A DNA stretch of 8,312 nt from Bacteriovoracaceae bacterium (GTDB taxonomy: Bacteria > Bdellovibrionota > Bacteriovoracia > Bacteriovoracales > Bacteriovoracaceae). The translations under genes and the position numbers were made by a program. The notes below the pieces were generated by a model. The model was not told the DNA's origin, did not search any database, and worked only from the letters and a program-made list of their open reading frames with translations. Shown here piece by piece: positions 6,123 to 8,312 of this stretch (its first letter is position 1; each line of letters opens with the position of its first letter). Location of the stretch: assembly GCA_018060635.1 (NCBI GenBank), contig JAGOVR010000063.1, positions 1 through 8,312 of the forward strand, given 5' to 3'.

Positions 6123-6769
6123 TAGACAGTTTGGATTATTTCATCTAAGGGGAATCGAACTTTTTTAGCCTCTTGATATTTATCCTCAACACTCCTGTAA
6201 CCAAAAGCACAAGCGGCAATAGTGGCGTATCCTGAATTTTTTATATCTAAAATCTCATCATATTTTTGAGGATTAATTCCTTCCAAAGGACAGGCATCAA
6301 TACCTAAAAGAGCGGCACTCGTCATCATATTTCCAAAGGCGATATAACACTGCTTAGAGGCCCAGCCTAAAATGTCTTGTGATCTTGCTCCTTTTACTAA
6401 ATCTCCTATCATCATTTGTTTATAACCTTCCAATGCATCCACCGCAATTCCTCTGGTTTCAGCAATACTTGTAATAAATTTTCCAATATAAGTTTCATCC
6501 ATGGAAGTTTTAGCCAAAATCACCACATAGTGAGAACAGTCCTCAATTTGCGGTTGATTCCATGAAGCGGGTGTTAATTTTTTTCTTATCTCCGTATTTT
6601 GCACCACTAAAAAATTCCAAGGTTGTAAGCCATAACTGGAAGGAGATAAAACAATCGCCTCTTGTAATTTATCCCAATTCTCTTGAGAAATTTTTTTAGA
6701 AGAATCAAATTTCTTTGTTGCGTATCGCCACTTAAGCTGGGTGATCAGTTTTTCTGTTGATATAGTCAT
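6122..6769 (-). CDS. NfsB-like FMN-dependent NAD(P)H nitroreductase
   Basis: This 215-residue protein is close in size to E. coli NfsB (217). It should bind FMN as a homodimer and use NAD(P)H to reduce nitroaromatics, quinones or similar oxidants; the natural substrate is unknown. Supporting segments are RYATKKFD (15-22, phosphate contact), LSPSSYGLQPWNFLVV (41-56), the WASKQCYIAFGNMMTSAALLGIDACPLEG stretch before the middle of the C-terminal half, and GYRSVEDKYQEAKKVRFP near the end. These line up with the NfsB pattern I remember. GAGGAG lies 6 bases before the ATG. It leads a two-gene unit with sua5 (TAATG junction), although the two functions are unrelated. A divergent gap with a perfect palindrome over its -35 box suggests regulation, which is common for oxidant-responsive nitroreductases, but the regulator is not in the window. 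Confidence 0.93.
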   Translation of the reverse strand: MTISTEKLITQLKWRYATKKFDSSKKISQENWDKLQEAIVLSPSSYGLQPWNFLVVQNTEIRKKLTPASWNQPQIEDCSHYVVILAKTSMDETYIGKFITSIAETRGIAVDALEGYKQMMIGDLVKGARSQDILGWASKQCYIAFGNMMTSAALLGIDACPLEGINPQKYDEILDIKNSGYATIAACAFGYRSVEDKYQEAKKVRFPLDEIIQTV

Positions 6770-6821
6770 CTTTTACTCCTCGTTTTTTATCTTTTTGAAT
6801 TTACATCAAAGTATAAAGCTA

Positions 6822-6850
6822 AGTATAGTCCTACTGTTTGAATTTTTCAG
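6822..6850 (-). promoter_or_regulatory. Predicted promoter of the nitroreductase-sua5 unit
   Basis: The minus strand shows CTGAAA (6850-6845), a 17-base spacer and TATACT (6827-6822), matching consensus at four and five of six bases. Transcription would start near 6815, about 45 bases before the ATG. The -35 box lies inside the palindrome at 6840-6862, so a protein bound there would block polymerase. A second TATACT (6815-6810) lacks a matching -35 box. Confidence 0.5.
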
Positions 6851-6862
6851 CATGAAAAATTC
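6840..6862. promoter_or_regulatory. Perfect 10-3-10 palindrome, probable operator
   Basis: GAATTTTTCA (6840-6849), spacer GCA, then TGAAAAATTC (6853-6862) form an exact inverted repeat. It has the length and symmetry of a dimeric regulator site and covers the predicted -35 boxes of both divergent promoters. With only a 3-base loop and no adjoining T run it is a poor terminator. The cognate regulator is unknown and not encoded here. Confidence 0.6.
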
Positions 6863-6881
6863 CTATAAAATCTTGTATACT
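6852..6881 (+). promoter_or_regulatory. Predicted promoter of the M20 peptidase gene
   Basis: ATGAAA (6852-6857), an 18-base spacer and TATACT (6876-6881) match sigma70 boxes at four and five of six bases. Transcription would start near 6888, at the foot of a stable hairpin. The -35 box lies within the palindrome, placed almost back to back with that of the nitroreductase promoter. Confidence 0.45.
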
Positions 6882-6885
6882 CAAA

Positions 6886-6911
6886 GCACATTCACTTGAA
6901 AAGTGAAGTGC
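6886..6911 (+). other. Hairpin at the predicted 5' end of the peptidase mRNA
   Basis: GCAC (6886-6889) plus TTCACTT (6891-6897) pair with AAGTGAA (6901-6907) plus GTGC (6908-6911): 11 pairs, one bulged A, loop GAA. It sits at the predicted transcription start and well before the ATG at 6935. It could protect the 5' end of the mRNA or be a second protein-binding inverted repeat. No T run follows on the plus strand, so it is not a terminator in that direction. Confidence 0.5.
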
Positions 6912-6934
6912 GTAGGGTATAAAATAATTTTACA

Positions 6935-8068
6935 ATGTTAGAAAAACTTAAAACCATTATGCGAATAAATTCTCAAAGCAACCATTTAGAGGGCGTTAAA
7001 TGTGCTCAAGAATTTGTGGCAAGTGAACTTTCTGCCATGGGTTTTTCCTGCGAGTGGATTATAAATCCTCAAGGAAGTGATATTTCAGCTCCTCTCCTTG
7101 TTGCAGAAAGAAAAAGAACTGACTCCCCTTTTATCACTCTCGTATTTCACACAGATACGGTGTTTGAAAGTGATGCTTCTGAACTTGTATTTTCTCCTGA
7201 TGAGCAACAAATATTTGGTATTGGTATTGCTGATGATAAGGCCAGTGTGGTTATTGCGTTAGAAGGTCTTAGAAAGTTTCTAAACTTATTTCCACAAACA
7301 TCTCTTTCTTTACGAGTAATCTCCTCCCCCAATGAAGAAAAAGGCTCCCAAGGATTTACCTCTTATTTTAAAAAGTTTGCACTCACCTCTTGGATAGTTT
7401 TAGGATTTGAACCTGCGCTGGAAGAAGGGCATATCATCAGTGGCAGACGTGGCAACCGCTGGTATGACATTCACGTAAAAGGGAAAGAGGCCCACGCTGG
7501 CAGAAATCACGCCCAAGGGCTTAATGCAGGTTTAGAGCTTTGCCAAAAACTTGTGGAGATAAGTAATCTAACAGACTACGCCCAAGAAATGACTGTTTCT
7601 ATTGGGCATATTCATGCTGGGGCCCCACACTTTAATGTGGTCTGTGGTCATGCTTATGCTAAAATAGATACACGTTTTTCTGATTTAAAATCACAAGAAA
7701 AATTACATATTAAGATTGAAAAAATTCTGCAAAAAAATATTTTAAAAAATACCACCGAACATTGCCTGACTAGCTACATTTTAAAAGATGATTGTCCTGC
7801 CTTTGCCCCTCATGAAAAAGCTGAAACATATCTTCAAGTTTATTTAGATATTTTACAAAAAATTGAAGGTCAAAAATATCAAGCAAAAAGATCAGGCGGT
7901 GCTAGCGACTGTAATTATTTTAGTTTGGAAAATATTATTATTATTGATGGATTAGGTGCTATTGGGGGACATCTGCATACCAAAGAGGAATATATTAAAA
8001 CCACTTCTCTCCAAACAAGAAGTGAGGCCCTCTCCCACTTCTTGCAAAAGCTAAATACTAAAAGTTAG
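6935..8068 (+). CDS. M20-family zinc peptidase (CPG2/ArgE/DapE-like)
   Basis: This 377-residue cytoplasmic protein has no signal peptide. It should be a two-zinc amidohydrolase of the M20 family, removing an acyl or amino acid group from a small peptide or N-acyl amino acid; the substrate cannot be assigned. Metal and catalytic residues are visible: His72 and Asp74 in FHTDTV, the bridging Asp100 in GIGIADDK, catalytic Glu134 and ligand Glu135 in SPNEEKGS, Glu159 in GFEP, and His348 in GGHLHTKEEY. The dimerisation (lid) domain spans about 168-285 (SGRRGNRWYDIHVKGKEAHA onward), and SGGASD (320-325) is the usual late signature. The ATG at 6935 fits the family N-terminus, but no convincing ribosome site precedes it (TAGGG is 17 bases away), so translation may be weak. 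It resembles carboxypeptidase G2-type members more than ArgE or DapE proper. Confidence 0.92.
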   Translation: MLEKLKTIMRINSQSNHLEGVKCAQEFVASELSAMGFSCEWIINPQGSDISAPLLVAERKRTDSPFITLVFHTDTVFESDASELVFSPDEQQIFGIGIADDKASVVIALEGLRKFLNLFPQTSLSLRVISSPNEEKGSQGFTSYFKKFALTSWIVLGFEPALEEGHIISGRRGNRWYDIHVKGKEAHAGRNHAQGLNAGLELCQKLVEISNLTDYAQEMTVSIGHIHAGAPHFNVVCGHAYAKIDTRFSDLKSQEKLHIKIEKILQKNILKNTTEHCLTSYILKDDCPAFAPHEKAETYLQVYLDILQKIEGQKYQAKRSGGASDCNYFSLENIIIIDGLGAIGGHLHTKEEYIKTTSLQTRSEALSHFLQKLNTKS

Positions 8069-8312
8069 GATAAAAATTTTGATCATAAACTGTTTGAGCA
8101 CTAATATTGACTAAATCTCCAGAGTTACAGTCATAGTAACCTTCTCCCAAAAAGCCTGTATTCAGATCATCTAGCACGGGATCTAACCCACTATAGCGAA
8201 TTTCAAAAAATGATGGATCCCCTGCCACTGCGCCAGGGCAAACCACTCCATCCATTCGAGCCCATGTCGTAATAAGAGGTGAGATGTCTCGAGATTTATC
8301 AATGATTTGATC
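8058..8312 (-). CDS. Unknown protein, C-terminal 84 residues only
   Basis: A minus-strand frame is open from the right edge to TAG at 8060-8058, giving the last 84 residues of a longer protein. An ATG at 8255 lies within this frame, but the frame continues upstream without a stop, so it is probably internal. The segment has two cysteines (in VVCPGAVAG and YYDCNSGD), many Asp, Gly and aromatic residues and few Lys/Arg. That composition is more like an exported or surface domain with one disulfide than a cytoplasmic enzyme. I recognise no family. Its last 11 bases overlap the 3' end of the M20 gene tail to tail, so neither gene has room for a terminator between them. Confidence 0.6.
   Translation of the reverse strand, partial: DQIIDKSRDISPLITTWARMDGVVCPGAVAGDPSFFEIRYSGLDPVLDDLNTGFLGEGYYDCNSGDLVNISAQTVYDQNFYPNF

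Noticed and set aside
6886..6911. Hairpin as a terminator for the nitroreductase side or the plus strand
   Set aside because: No gene ends here on either strand and no proper T run follows, so a leader or regulatory role is more likely.
7147..7332. Minus-strand open frame of 61 codons inside the M20 gene
   Set aside because: It is antisense to the zinc-site region, with no ribosome site and no recognisable motif.

Overview
This is an AT-rich window of ordinary bacterial chromosome from a Gram-negative organism. It has a Sec signal peptide with a probable periplasmic product, a lipobox, an HtpX inner-membrane protease and a MotA/MotB-type pair. Gene content, the AT-rich coding style and two small Lys/Ala/Pro-rich proteins remind me of the Bdellovibrionota (Bdellovibrio/Bacteriovorax group). 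That placement is an impression from memory and is not demonstrated by the sequence. I see no tRNA, rRNA, CRISPR array, insertion sequence or phage gene.

Positions 1-2495 (minus strand, read right to left) form a tight operon: a PEGA/TPR lipoprotein, a MotA-family stator protein, a MotB/OmpA-family partner, and a secreted protein cut by the left edge. The junctions are TAATG, TAATG and ATGA, so the four genes are probably translationally coupled and act together at the envelope. No flagellar gene is in view, so whether the pair drives a flagellum or another envelope machine is open.

Positions 2588-4000 (minus) carry a compact RNA m5C methyltransferase that resembles eukaryotic NSUN4 more than long RsmB/RsmF. 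It is followed by two small uncharacterised genes of 67 and 111 codons. The second has a four-cysteine zinc-ribbon pattern. The small genes have their own near-consensus promoter, whose -35 box overlaps the methyltransferase stop codon.

Positions 4036-5195 (plus) hold htpX behind a good sigma70-type promoter. A 56-codon remnant of a HepT/HI0074-family HEPN protein follows, without its nucleotidyltransferase partner. A long hairpin that overlaps the remnant's stop codon closes the unit.

Positions 5187-6769 (minus) hold an NfsB-like nitroreductase coupled by TAATG to a two-domain Sua5/YrdC threonylcarbamoyl-AMP synthase. Positions 6935-8068 (plus) hold an M20 metallopeptidase. The 165-base divergent gap between nitroreductase and peptidase contains a perfect 10-3-10 palindrome covering the -35 boxes of both predicted promoters, which is the clearest regulatory signal in the window. 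The right edge cuts a minus-strand gene of unknown function whose end overlaps the peptidase gene tail to tail.
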